Assembly: GCA_024698805.1 (NCBI GenBank)
Contig: JAILQT010000029.1
Span: 1 to 44,468, forward strand
Direction of reading: 5' to 3'
Source of the DNA: Solobacterium sp.
GTDB lineage: Bacteria > Bacillota_I > Bacilli_A > Erysipelotrichales > Erysipelotrichaceae
DNA: 44,468 nt
The notes beneath the pieces are model-generated. The model saw only the letters and a list, made by a program, of their open reading frames with translations. It was not told where the DNA came from and did no database searches. A program made the position numbers and the translations under genes. Positions 32,348 to 40,214 of this stretch are shown here, piece by piece; the stretch's first letter is position 1, and each line of letters opens with the position of its first letter.

Positions 32348-32560
32348 TCACAGCAATTCATCGAAAGATATACCAAAGTAATTGACCAGCCGCATACAGT
32401 GCACCGCCGAAGGCAGGTATTCCCCTTTTTCATAACAGGAGATCACCTGCGGTGATACGTCAATGGCAGCGGCCACCTCCTTCTGTGTCTTGCGCCGTTC
32501 CTTTCTTAAGGAACGCAGTCTGGAGCCGAATCGCTTCCTGCAGTCATCAATGATTTTCAT
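32348..32560 (-). CDS. small XRE-family transcription regulator
   Basis: A 70-residue protein that is nearly all helix-turn-helix: FGSRLRSLRKERRKTQKEVAAAIDVSPQVISCYEKGEYLPSAVHCMRLVNYFGISFDELL, the usual HTH_3 layout. ATG at 32560 is chosen because AAGGAGAGG stands before it; the open frame upstream runs into the htpG promoter. Its stop lies 36 bases before the fumarase operon, so it may control it, or share its transcript. It diverges from htpG. Confidence 0.88.
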   Translation of the reverse strand: MKIIDDCRKRFGSRLRSLRKERRKTQKEVAAAIDVSPQVISCYEKGEYLPSAVHCMRLVNYFGISFDELL

Positions 32561-32584
32561 TTTTTTCCTCTCCTTAAAACATAT

Positions 32585-32613
32585 TTGCATTCCCTGCACT
32601 CCGGTGCTATGAT
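32585..32613 (+). promoter_or_regulatory. htpG promoter
   Basis: -35 TTGCAT (32585-32590), 17-base spacer, extended -10 TGCTATGAT (32605-32613). The start is expected near 32620, inside the CIRCE box. Confidence 0.8.
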
Positions 32614-32615
32614 AG

Positions 32616-32642
32616 TTAGCAGTCAAACGACTAGAGTGCTAA
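32616..32642. promoter_or_regulatory. CIRCE operator (HrcA box) before htpG
   Basis: TTAGCAGTC-N9-GAGTGCTAA. It matches the CIRCE consensus TTAGCACTC-N9-GAGTGCTAA in 17 of 18 bases, with one change in the left arm (G for C). It covers the predicted start site and touches the Shine-Dalgarno site AAGGAGG. HrcA is expected to repress htpG at normal temperature. Confidence 0.9.
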
Positions 32643-32651
32643 GGAGGTATT

Positions 32652-34541
32652 ATGGCTAAGAAACAATTCAAAACAGAGTCAAAGCGTCTTCTTGAACTGA
32701 TGATCAATTCGATCTATACAAACAGAGAGATCTTCCTTCGTGAACTGATCTCAAATGCGTCGGATGCCCTCGACAAGAGATACTGGCTGTCCCTGACAGA
32801 CCCGGACAAGAAAGTCGACCGCAGTGAACTGAAGATCCGTATCGAAAGACATGAAGACACCCGTCAGCTTGTCATTGAAGATACCGGCATCGGTCTGACC
32901 GCCGATGAAATGGAAAAGAATCTGGGAACGATCGCAAAGAGCGGTTCCGATGAGTTCAAAAAACAGCTGGAAAAGGCTGAGGAGAACATCGATATCATCG
33001 GTCAGTTCGGCGTCGGCTTCTACAGCGGCTTCATGGTCGCGAAAAAGATCGAAGTCCTCTCCCGTTCCGCGGAAGACGGCAGTACGCATCTCTGGACAAG
33101 CACCGGGGAAGACGGCTATACGATCCAGGAAGCTGAAAAGGATACGGTCGGCACAAGGATCACACTGGACCTCAAAGACGATACAGATGAGGACAACTAC
33201 AGTCATTTCCTGGAGGAATACACGGTACGCGACCTGATCAGGCGTTATTCCGACTATGTCCGTTATCCGATCGTGATGGATACCGTCAAATCGATCCCCG
33301 ATCCTACAGATGATGCGAAGACCATCGATACAGTCGAAGAGGAAACGCTGAACTCCATGATCCCGGTCTGGAAGAAAAAGAAGAACGAGATCAAAGAAGA
33401 GGAATACAACGAGTTCTACAAAGCCAATTTCGGCGACTGGGAAGACCCGCAGAAGGTGATCCACTACACACTGGAAGGAAACGTCACCTATACAGCACTG
33501 CTGTTCATCCCTTCCAGGACACCGTATAACTTCTATTACCAGGATTTCGAACCCGGTCTCAGGCTGTATTCAAAAGGCGTATTCATCATGGATAAGGCCA
33601 AGGACCTCATCCCGGATGAATTCCGTTTCGTACAGGGCCTGATCGACAGCGACGACCTGAACCTGAACATCTCCAGGGAGATCCTGCAGCAGGACAGACA
33701 GGTAAAGGCGCTCGCACGCTCGGTCGAGAAGAAGATCAAATCCTCGCTTGAGGATATGCTGAAGGAAGACCGTGAAGGTTATGAGAAGTTCTTCGACAAC
33801 TTCGGTCTGAATCTGAAATACGGCGTTTATGCGAACTACGGCGCACACAAGGATAAGGTGCAGGATCTGATCCTGTTCAAATCCAGCAAAGAAGGCAAAT
33901 ACGTCACATTGAAGGAATATACGGACCGCATGAAGGATGACCAGAAGGACATCTACTATGCATGCGGGTCTGCCATCGATGAGATCGAAAAGCTGCCGGC
34001 ACTGAACAAGGTGCTCGACAAGGGCTATGAAGTCCTCTATTTCCTGGATGAAAGGGATGAATTCGTCGCAGGCATCATGCGTGAATACGCAGGCAAGACA
34101 TTCTGCTCGATCTCCAATGCAAAGCTTGACCTTGATTCCGAAGAAGAAAAGAAGGAAAAGGAAGAGAAGACCGAGGAGAACAAAGGACTGCTCGAAGCGA
34201 TGAAGGATTCCCTGAACGGTGAAGTAAAGGAAGTCAGGATCTCATCCCGTCTGAAGGATGACCCTGTCTGCATCGTCGCGGATGAAGGCGTATCCCTTGA
34301 AATGGAAAGATATATGGCAAACGATCCGATGAACAAGGGGAATGTGAAGGCTGTCAAGATCCTTGAGATCAATCCTGATCATCCGATCTTCACAAAGCTG
34401 CAGCAGGTATATGCGGATGATCCTTCGAAGCTCAATGACTATACGGACATCCTGTACAACGCAGCGCGTATGATCCAGGGACTCGCAGTCGAGGATCCTG
34501 CCGCGTACGCAAGAAAGATCACAGAACTGCTTGTCGGTTAA
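32652..34541 (+). CDS. htpG: molecular chaperone HtpG (bacterial Hsp90)
   Basis: A 629-residue cytosolic ATP-dependent chaperone. The GHKL ATPase has ELISNASDALDK, EDTGIGLTADEM, GQFGVGFYSGFMVA and GTRITLDL. The middle domain has FEPGLRLYSKGVFIMDKAKDLIPDEFRFVQGLIDSDDLNLNISREILQQD with the conserved catalytic-loop Arg. A charged linker of about 15 Glu/Lys residues (near 498-515) precedes the C-terminal dimerisation domain. AAGGAGG is directly before the ATG, at the edge of CIRCE. It is monocistronic, with a clear terminator. Confidence 0.97.
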   Translation: MAKKQFKTESKRLLELMINSIYTNREIFLRELISNASDALDKRYWLSLTDPDKKVDRSELKIRIERHEDTRQLVIEDTGIGLTADEMEKNLGTIAKSGSDEFKKQLEKAEENIDIIGQFGVGFYSGFMVAKKIEVLSRSAEDGSTHLWTSTGEDGYTIQEAEKDTVGTRITLDLKDDTDEDNYSHFLEEYTVRDLIRRYSDYVRYPIVMDTVKSIPDPTDDAKTIDTVEEETLNSMIPVWKKKKNEIKEEEYNEFYKANFGDWEDPQKVIHYTLEGNVTYTALLFIPSRTPYNFYYQDFEPGLRLYSKGVFIMDKAKDLIPDEFRFVQGLIDSDDLNLNISREILQQDRQVKALARSVEKKIKSSLEDMLKEDREGYEKFFDNFGLNLKYGVYANYGAHKDKVQDLILFKSSKEGKYVTLKEYTDRMKDDQKDIYYACGSAIDEIEKLPALNKVLDKGYEVLYFLDERDEFVAGIMREYAGKTFCSISNAKLDLDSEEEKKEKEEKTEENKGLLEAMKDSLNGEVKEVRISSRLKDDPVCIVADEGVSLEMERYMANDPMNKGNVKAVKILEINPDHPIFTKLQQVYADDPSKLNDYTDILYNAARMIQGLAVEDPAAYARKITELLVG

Positions 34542-34549
34542 ACTTCATG

Positions 34550-34576
34550 CAGCAGAGGCTTTCCCTCTGCTGTTTT
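34550..34576 (+). terminator. intrinsic terminator of htpG
   Basis: 9-bp stem CAGCAGAGG (34550-34558) with CCTCTGCTG (34564-34572), then TTTTCATTT. Confidence 0.8.
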
Positions 34577-34653
34577 CATTTGCAGTTCCCCGAACGGACA
34601 CCCGGGATCAAAGTGCTGAAAACCATATCTCTGCATATATATTTCTTTGTTTC

Positions 34654-34671
34654 TGATATATTTTTATATCA
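34654..34671. repeat. AT-rich inverted repeat in the htpG-eamA gap
   Basis: TGATATA-TTTT-TATATCA, with a direct repeat TCTGCATA on both sides (34630-34637 and 34672-34679). The gap 34577-34700 between two terminators has no gene, and its function is not apparent. Confidence 0.4.
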
Positions 34672-34700
34672 TCTGCATACACAAAAAACATGACAGGCAG

Positions 34701-34730
34701 AAAAAAAGCCCGGACGCCGGGTCCGGACTG
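34701..34730 (-). terminator. intrinsic terminator of the DMT exporter gene
   Basis: On the minus strand, stem CCGGAC (34726-34721 side) with GTCCGG (34715-34710), then a run of seven T (34707-34701). Confidence 0.75.
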
Positions 34731-34761
34731 TCAGTACTGTCCGTATGAGTGATTCTGTATG

Positions 34762-35640
34762 TTACTGTTCTGCTGTCTGTGAAGTCACCGTCAGGATGAC
34801 AGCCGCAAACATCAGCACGCAGCCGGAGAGTTCCCTCGGCGTCATGGTCTGGTGCAGGATGATAAAGCCGGAGAGTGCCGCAAATACCGATTCCAGCGAA
34901 AGCAGGATGCCTGCTTCGGAAGGGTCGGTATTTTTCTGTCCCGCGATCTGCAGCGTATAGGCGATGCCGCAGCTGCATATACCTGTGTACAGGAGTGCAG
35001 GAAGCGCACCGAGGATATTCTCCGCAGACGGTCTTTCCAGGATGCACATCGGCGCCATGCACAGGATACCCATCAGCAGGAACTGCAGACAGGACAGCCG
35101 CACGCTGTCCGCTGCGGAGAACCGGTCGATCAGGATGATATGGATCGCGAACAGGAGGCCGCAGCCGATCAGCAGGAGGTCATACGCCGAGAATGAAGCT
35201 TTGCCTGAAACACTCAGGAAATACAGGCCTGCCAGTGCTGTCAGCACTGCAAGCCAGAGTCTTTTTGTGATCTTCCTGCCGAGGAATACCGACAGGAACG
35301 GGACGAACAGGATATACAGCGATGTCAGGAAACCTGCTTTTCCTGCAGTCGAGCCGGCGATGCCTGCCTGCTGCAGCATGCTCGCCGCAGTCAGAACGCA
35401 GCCGCACGCCGTACCTGCTTTGAACAGATACCGCTTTTCCCCTGCCGCAGGTGCAGGGATCCCCCGCATCCTGTCCAGGAACGGCAAAGATACATACAGT
35501 GTCAGCGCGCCGATCAGCCCGCGGATGCAGTTGAACGTCCACGGTCCGATATACTCTGTGCCTGCGGACTGGGCGCTGAATGCACAGCCCCAGATCATCG
35601 CTGCCGCAAGCAGCTTCCACCTTCCGCTTCCCTGTTTCAT
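34762..35640 (-). CDS. EamA/DMT family transporter
   Basis: A 292-residue drug/metabolite transporter with ten predicted membrane helices in two five-helix repeats. The first starts WKLLAAAMIWGCAFSAQSAG; the second has PALLYTGICSCGIAYTLQIAGQKNTDPSEAGILLSLESVFAALSGFIIL, the EamA signature with the conserved EP/ES pair. The substrate is unknown. ATG at 35640 gives the family length; a longer frame into the CDF gene is rejected. It starts one base after the stop of the CDF gene, so the two are co-transcribed. Confidence 0.9.
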   Translation of the reverse strand: MKQGSGRWKLLAAAMIWGCAFSAQSAGTEYIGPWTFNCIRGLIGALTLYVSLPFLDRMRGIPAPAAGEKRYLFKAGTACGCVLTAASMLQQAGIAGSTAGKAGFLTSLYILFVPFLSVFLGRKITKRLWLAVLTALAGLYFLSVSGKASFSAYDLLLIGCGLLFAIHIILIDRFSAADSVRLSCLQFLLMGILCMAPMCILERPSAENILGALPALLYTGICSCGIAYTLQIAGQKNTDPSEAGILLSLESVFAALSGFIILHQTMTPRELSGCVLMFAAVILTVTSQTAEQ

Positions 35641-35641
35641 A

Positions 35642-36799
35642 TCATTCACCGCTGTAAGGATGATGCAGATGGATGTCTGTCCGCAGTCCTTTTCTCTGCG
35701 CGTATCTTTCCAGTACTTCTTCGATCCTTTCATTCGGCACGCCGCAGTTGAAAGGAACGAGGACATCAAAGGAGAGCACATCGTCATCCAGGGAGAAATC
35801 ATGCAGGGAGAGGGATGAATCCAGCTCGGAAAGGATGCGCATGCAGTCCTGCCTGCTCGTCACGGATCTTTCATCATCCTTCTTTACGGGATCGGGATGG
35901 ATCGTCAGGTCGATATGAAGCTGCCTGCTCACTTCCTTTTCGGCGCGGTCGATGATCTCGTGTACTTCGCGGAACGGCAGTGCTTCATCCAGTTCCGCAT
36001 GCGCTGTCCCGATGATCACGGAAGGTCCGTAATCATGAAGCAGGATATCATGCACGTCGCTGATCGCTTCTTCACTGAGGAGGATCTGTCTGACCTGCTC
36101 AATCATCCCGTTATTGACCGGGCTTCCGATGATCTTGGCAAGTACGTCTTTCATCAGGTCGATTCCCGACCGGATGATGAACAGTGACAGGATCAGACCG
36201 GCGACCGCGTCGAACGGTATGCCCGGCACGAGAACGGACATCACCATGCCGAACGCTGCGATGAGTGTGGAGAAGACATCGTTGCGGGCATCGTCCGCCG
36301 TCGCCCTGAGAAGCGGGCTGTCGATCAGGATGCCGATCTTTTTATAGAATCCGGAAAGGAGCACTTTAACGGCAGCCGACACCAGCAGCAGGATGAACGG
36401 CAGGACGGAGAATATGACCGGCTGGGGATGGATGATCCTGCCGGCACAGACCCACAGCAGCTGCGCGCCGGTCCAGATGACCAGGCCGCAGACGATCAGG
36501 GAGAACAGGTATTCCAGTCTGCCGTGCCCGAACGGATGCTCGCTGTCTGCCGGCCTTACGGAGATCCGGAAGCCGATCAGGGAGAAACACGCCGCAAGCA
36601 TATCCGTGAGGTTGTTGAAGGCATCGGAGATGACAGATACCGCATGCATCACGATGCCGATCCACAGTTTCACCAGGAACAGCATCAGATTGACGCAGAT
36701 CCCTGTCACACTGCACAGCAGCCCGTATCTTCCCCGGACGGTCTCGTCACGGATATCATCGGCGTTTTTGATCAGTTTTCGAAGCAGTTTTTCACCCAT
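35642..36799 (-). CDS. cation diffusion facilitator, manganese-type metal site
   Basis: A 385-residue cation/proton antiporter of the CDF family with six membrane helices and a long cytoplasmic tail. The TM2 site reads SDAFNNLTDM (N-x3-D) and the TM5 site ADDARNDV (D-x3-D). This N-D / D-D set marks manganese exporters such as streptococcal MntE, in contrast to the H-D / H-D of zinc types. The tail has the ferredoxin-like domain (HDILLHDYGPSVIIGTAHAELDEALPFREVHEIIDRAEKEV) and about 75 extra residues that carry another domain of unknown role. No Shine-Dalgarno site is seen; an extended -10 TGATACAAT ends eight bases before the ATG. Confidence 0.9.
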   Translation of the reverse strand: MGEKLLRKLIKNADDIRDETVRGRYGLLCSVTGICVNLMLFLVKLWIGIVMHAVSVISDAFNNLTDMLAACFSLIGFRISVRPADSEHPFGHGRLEYLFSLIVCGLVIWTGAQLLWVCAGRIIHPQPVIFSVLPFILLLVSAAVKVLLSGFYKKIGILIDSPLLRATADDARNDVFSTLIAAFGMVMSVLVPGIPFDAVAGLILSLFIIRSGIDLMKDVLAKIIGSPVNNGMIEQVRQILLSEEAISDVHDILLHDYGPSVIIGTAHAELDEALPFREVHEIIDRAEKEVSRQLHIDLTIHPDPVKKDDERSVTSRQDCMRILSELDSSLSLHDFSLDDDVLSFDVLVPFNCGVPNERIEEVLERYAQRKGLRTDIHLHHPYSGE

Positions 36800-36807
36800 A
36801 CAGGGTT

Positions 36808-36816
36808 ATTGTATCA
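36808..36816 (-). promoter_or_regulatory. possible extended -10 promoter of the CDF gene
   Basis: TGATACAAT on the minus strand, with an eight-base gap to the ATG. Its TGA is also the stop codon of the upstream gene. The spacing is longer than in the other leaderless candidates. Confidence 0.4.
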
Positions 36817-37308
36817 CTCCGTTGTCCGGAATACGCCGATGAGTTCATTCTCCGCAAAGCAGCGAAGCACATACGGGAATGTGAACGGGGCGAAGATCAG
36901 GACGACCAGCACCATCAGCGGGACAGGGGGCAGCGCCGCAGACGGCATGAACATGGCTGCGAAGCAGAAGATGACCATGGCGCCCATCAGCAGGTGGTAG
37001 ACAGATGAATTCTCTTTATAATCGCCGATCCACAGTTCGCTGACGCATACGCCGCAGTAGATGCATACGCATACGCCGCGCAGCAGCGAAGGAAGCCCGC
37101 ACAGGAATGCAGCCGCGACCCCTGCTGCTGTCCGGATGACGCACCGGAACATCACGCGGCTGAGCCTGTCGTATCCCCTGCAGAGGACAGCCGTGAACAG
37201 AGACGCGCACGCTGCCAGAAAGGAAGCGGGGTGATTCCCGATGACCGCAAATGCATATCCCAGCATGAGGAGACTGATATCGAATGTGAACAATGCTTTC
37301 TTTTCCAT
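36814..37308 (-). CDS. unknown membrane protein
   Basis: A 164-residue hydrophobic protein with about five membrane helices (ISLLMLGYAFAVIG; FLAACASLFTAVLC; TAAGVAAAFLCGLPSLL; VCVCIYCGVCV; LLMGAMVIFCFAAMFM; PLMVLVVLIFAPFTF). It is unusually rich in cysteine (about nine), with a CVCIYCGVC cluster in a helix, which could bind metal or be redox active. No family is recognised. AGAGG precedes the ATG. It diverges from the WYL regulator and lies 14 bases before the CDF exporter. Confidence 0.68.
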   Translation of the reverse strand: MEKKALFTFDISLLMLGYAFAVIGNHPASFLAACASLFTAVLCRGYDRLSRVMFRCVIRTAAGVAAAFLCGLPSLLRGVCVCIYCGVCVSELWIGDYKENSSVYHLLMGAMVIFCFAAMFMPSAALPPVPLMVLVVLIFAPFTFPYVLRCFAENELIGVFRTTE

Positions 37309-37354
37309 GATGCACCTCTCTTTTCTGTGCTCATTTTATGATCTGCCGCTTTAT

Positions 37355-37378
37355 TCAGAGTGCCTAATTAGGTACAAT
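37355..37378. promoter_or_regulatory. palindromic operator at the WYL regulator promoter
   Basis: GTGCCTAATTAGGTAC (37360-37375) contains the perfect palindrome CCTAATTAGG. It overlaps the probable -10 box TACAAT (37373-37378) of the WYL gene and lies between divergent genes. It is the likely binding site of the WYL protein or of another dimeric regulator. Confidence 0.5.
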
Positions 37379-37396
37379 AATAAAAAGAGTGAAAAA

Positions 37397-38413
37397 ATGA
37401 GAAAATCAGGAACCGAATATATTGCATCATATCTTTATATCTATCTGAAAGAACACAGCGACAGGGATCACCGCCTCACGACCGCGCAGATCTGTTCTTT
37501 CCTGGAGGAGAACGACCTCCCTTCGGAAAGACGATCCGTATACAAGGCTGTCGATATCCTGCGTTCTGCCGGTGCCGATATCCGCTACCAGCGTTCCCGG
37601 AACAGCACGGGCTTCTGGCTTGAGGGCCGTTTCACCCCGGCGGAATGCCTGTTCCTGAAGCAGTCTGCGGAAACATCCTATGCAATCAGTCCGGAAGGCA
37701 CAAAAAAGCTTTCCGAAAAGATCGGTTCCCTGCTCAGCGAACACCAGCGCCGGATGATCGGGATGAATGACATCGAAGCTTCCAAGACGGATAACCCGCA
37801 TGTGCTGGAATATGCCGATATCCTGATCACGGCGGCTTCCAGGCAGAGGATCGTGGAATTCATGTATTATGACCTGACGCTGAACCGTGTGCGCACCTAC
37901 CGCGGCTCGGACAGGAAATACCGGATGATGCCGTACGGCGTCGTTACCGACAACGGCAGGTATTACTGCATCATGTATTCGAAGGAACACGGTTCCTTTG
38001 TCAATTTCAGGATCGACAAGATGGACCGTCTTGAGCTGACAGGAGAAACGGAGCAGCGGAAGCCCTTCGACCTGCAGTCGCATATGCGTTCCTCGTTCCG
38101 CATGTACCACGGGGAAGCGCAGACAGTGATCATCCGGTTCAATATAAACATGGCGCAGATCGTGCTGGATGAATTCGGCACGGATATGATCATCACAGCT
38201 GTGGACGACCGTTCCTTCACGGCGGCGCTGCGCACGGCTGTCACCCCTACCCTGATCGGCTGGCTGCTGCAGTTTGAAGACAGACTGACAGTCCTCAGCC
38301 CGGCGGAAACGATCAATAAACTGCGTTCTGTCGCAGTCCGAATACTTGCATCATATCCAGAAGAGGAGGAGAACAATGGAAGACAAGATCCAGGAGCTTC
38401 AGAAGATCATTGA
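37397..38413 (+). CDS. WYL-domain transcription regulator
   Basis: A 338-residue regulator. An N-terminal winged helix (HRLTTAQICSFLEENDLPSERRSVYKAVDILRSAGADIRYQRSRNSTGFWL) is followed by the WYL domain (AASRQRIVEFMYYDLTLNRVRTYRGSDRKYRMMPYGVVTDNGRYYCIMYSKEHGSFVNFRIDKMDRLEL), which in known cases binds nucleic acid or a small molecule, and a WCX-like C-terminal domain. The usual W-Y-L signature is here G-R-Y-Y-C, so the tryptophan is not kept. The last 38 bases overlap the sirtuin gene, whose ribosome site lies inside this frame, so the two should be coupled. Confidence 0.9.
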   Translation: MRKSGTEYIASYLYIYLKEHSDRDHRLTTAQICSFLEENDLPSERRSVYKAVDILRSAGADIRYQRSRNSTGFWLEGRFTPAECLFLKQSAETSYAISPEGTKKLSEKIGSLLSEHQRRMIGMNDIEASKTDNPHVLEYADILITAASRQRIVEFMYYDLTLNRVRTYRGSDRKYRMMPYGVVTDNGRYYCIMYSKEHGSFVNFRIDKMDRLELTGETEQRKPFDLQSHMRSSFRMYHGEAQTVIIRFNINMAQIVLDEFGTDMIITAVDDRSFTAALRTAVTPTLIGWLLQFEDRLTVLSPAETINKLRSVAVRILASYPEEEENNGRQDPGASEDH

Positions 38414-39101
38414 CGAAGCCAGACACATCGTATTCTTTACCGGCGCCGGCGTTTCCACCGACAGCGGCATTCCCGATTTCCGAAGTCAGGACGGACTGTA
38501 TAACCTGCATTACAAATATCCCCCTGAAACGATCATTTCGCATTCCTTCTTCGAAGCGAATACGGAGGAGTTCTACAGATTCTACAAAGACAAGATGCTC
38601 TTCCTGGATACAGAGCCCAACTATACCCACAAATTCATGGCTGAGCTCGAGAAGAAGGGAAAGAGCCTCGGCGTCGTCACGCAGAATATCGACGGCCTGC
38701 ACCAGAAAGCCGGTTCCAAAAGGGTCTATGAACTGCACGGCTCCGTACTGCGCAACTACTGCACGCGCTGCGGCAAATTCTTCCCGGCGGAGTATATCAA
38801 AAACGCCCCGGGTGTCCCGAAATGCGACAGCTGCGGTTCGCTGGTCAAGCCGGATGTCGTCCTCTATGAAGAAGGCCTCAGCTCGGCCGTGATCAACGGC
38901 GCTGTCGCCGCGATCCAGAGCGCGGATGTCCTCATCGTCCTCGGCACCTCCCTTGTCGTCTATCCTGCCGCAGGCCTGATCCGGTATTTCGCAGGCAAGT
39001 ATCTCGTCCTCATCAACAGGTCTGTCACGCCGTATGACGCAAATGCGGACCTCCTGATCCAGGACAGCTTCGCAAACGTGCTCCCGAAGATCAGGATCTA
39101 G
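38376..39101 (+). CDS. NAD-dependent protein deacylase, Sir2 family
   Basis: A 241-residue sirtuin that removes acyl groups from lysines using NAD. GAGVSTDSGIPDFRSQDGLY binds NAD, TQNIDGLHQKAG and ELHGSV hold the catalytic His, and the zinc cysteines are C-T-R-C...C-D-S-C. VLGTSLVVYPAAGL and the C-terminal LVLINRSVTPYDANADL complete the fold. ATG at 38376 has AGGAGGAG before it. The residues that select for succinyl or malonyl groups (class III Tyr/Arg) are not seen in the Ala-containing stretch, so a class II-like deacetylase is likeliest. Confidence 0.95.
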   Translation: MEDKIQELQKIIDEARHIVFFTGAGVSTDSGIPDFRSQDGLYNLHYKYPPETIISHSFFEANTEEFYRFYKDKMLFLDTEPNYTHKFMAELEKKGKSLGVVTQNIDGLHQKAGSKRVYELHGSVLRNYCTRCGKFFPAEYIKNAPGVPKCDSCGSLVKPDVVLYEEGLSSAVINGAVAAIQSADVLIVLGTSLVVYPAAGLIRYFAGKYLVLINRSVTPYDANADLLIQDSFANVLPKIRI

Positions 39102-39103
39102 AT

Positions 39104-39580
39104 ATGTTCAGGGAACTGACAAGGAAGAAGCAGCAGCTTCCCGCAGAGGAATGCATCGACGTGCTGAAAACGGCACTGCGGGGCGTGCTCGCCGTGAACG
39201 GGGATGGCGGCTACCCGTATGCGGTGCCGGTCAATCACTATTACGATGAAGAAGAAGGACTGCTGTATTTCCACGGCGGGAAGACCGGGCATAAGATCGA
39301 TGCCCTGCGGCGGGACGCAAAAGTTTCCTTCGCCGTCTTTGACGAGGGGCACAGGAACGAAGGTGAATGGTTCCTGACCTTCCGTTCCGTCATCGTCTTC
39401 GGCATCGCCGAAGAGGTCACCGACCATGACAAAGCCATGGATGTATCCCGGAAACTGAGTTACAAATTCACGCAGGATGAGGCATACATAGATAACGAGA
39501 TCCTGCATTCCGGTCCCGGTACGCTCTGCTTTGCGATCAGGCCGGAGAACATCACCGGCAAACTGGTCCGCGAAAGATAA
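39104..39580 (+). CDS. pyridoxamine 5'-phosphate oxidase-like flavoprotein (NimA type)
   Basis: A 158-residue split-barrel FMN-binding protein resembling nitroimidazole-resistance NimA proteins. The signatures are RGVLAVNGDGGYPYAVPVNHYYDEEEGLLYFHGGKTGHKIDALRRDAKVSFAVFDE. The family often binds FMN or heme, and some members reduce nitroimidazoles; most chromosomal copies have unknown roles. It is two bases after the sirtuin stop and ends at a strong terminator. Confidence 0.87.
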   Translation: MFRELTRKKQQLPAEECIDVLKTALRGVLAVNGDGGYPYAVPVNHYYDEEEGLLYFHGGKTGHKIDALRRDAKVSFAVFDEGHRNEGEWFLTFRSVIVFGIAEEVTDHDKAMDVSRKLSYKFTQDEAYIDNEILHSGPGTLCFAIRPENITGKLVRER

Positions 39581-39591
39581 CGGATCTGAAA

Positions 39592-39627
39592 AAGCCTGCA
39601 GGCATCCGGGTGTGATGCTGCAGGCTT
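39592..39627. terminator. bidirectional terminator
   Basis: Stem AAGCCTGCAG...CTGCAGGCTT extended inward by CATC/GATG with one bulged G, followed by CCTTTT on the plus side and by TTTTCAG on the minus side. It separates the convergent nimA-like gene and the six-gene operon. Confidence 0.82.
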
Positions 39628-39632
39628 CCTTT

Positions 39633-40214
39633 TCATTCTTCCCAGTATTCCGGCCCGTTCTCGATCAGGCGCAGGTACACCGTGCGCATGATGCGGTACA
39701 GGTCTTCAAATTCTTTATCCCTGCCGTACAGTGCGGGGAGTTTTTTTGTAATGAGCAGGACCTCATCCCGGATCTTGCGTGCAAGATGCACGTCTTTCAT
39801 GGGGATGATGCCCAGGATCGCGCGGTAGGAGCCGGATGTCGCGCAGATCGTCAGATATCTGGCTGCGAAGTCCTCCCATTCCTTTTCCAGCACCGCATCC
39901 CTTTCACAGTCCGTGATGCATAATTCCCGCATCCATTCCGCATACTCCCTTTCCTTCCGTTTCCGGTTCAGGAAATTCGGCTTCTCATTCTGCGATGCCA
40001 GCATCATCATCCAGGCGTGAAAGAACATGTCGTCCTGTTTCTTCCCGGCGAAGCGTCTTTCCAGGATCTCCGCCCTGCGCAGGTCGTCTCTCTCGCCGTA
40101 CTGCGCGATGCGTTCCTGCAGGATCTTTTTCCGTTCGCCGATATTCTCGATCTCAAAGTAATGCAGGGGCCAGTCTTCGGTGAGATCCGTCTGTGCTTTT
40201 TCCTTAACCAGCAT
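39633..40214 (-). CDS. unknown helical protein
   Basis: A 193-residue soluble, nearly all-helical protein of a type that I have seen only as an uncharacterised family in Clostridia and Erysipelotrichia-like genomes. Conserved-looking parts are DDLRRAEILERRFAGKKQDDMFFHAWMMML, a basic stretch (NFLNRKRKEREYAEWMREL), and KDVHLARKIRDEVLLITKKLPALYG. No catalytic motif is seen. GGAGG lies before the ATG, inside the preceding gene (11-base overlap). It is the last gene of its operon. Confidence 0.7.
   Translation of the reverse strand: MLVKEKAQTDLTEDWPLHYFEIENIGERKKILQERIAQYGERDDLRRAEILERRFAGKKQDDMFFHAWMMMLASQNEKPNFLNRKRKEREYAEWMRELCITDCERDAVLEKEWEDFAARYLTICATSGSYRAILGIIPMKDVHLARKIRDEVLLITKKLPALYGRDKEFEDLYRIMRTVYLRLIENGPEYWEE

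Noticed and set aside
34573-34700. Small RNA gene in the htpG-eamA gap
   Set aside because: AT-rich repeat only; no promoter and terminator pair that would mark an independent transcript.
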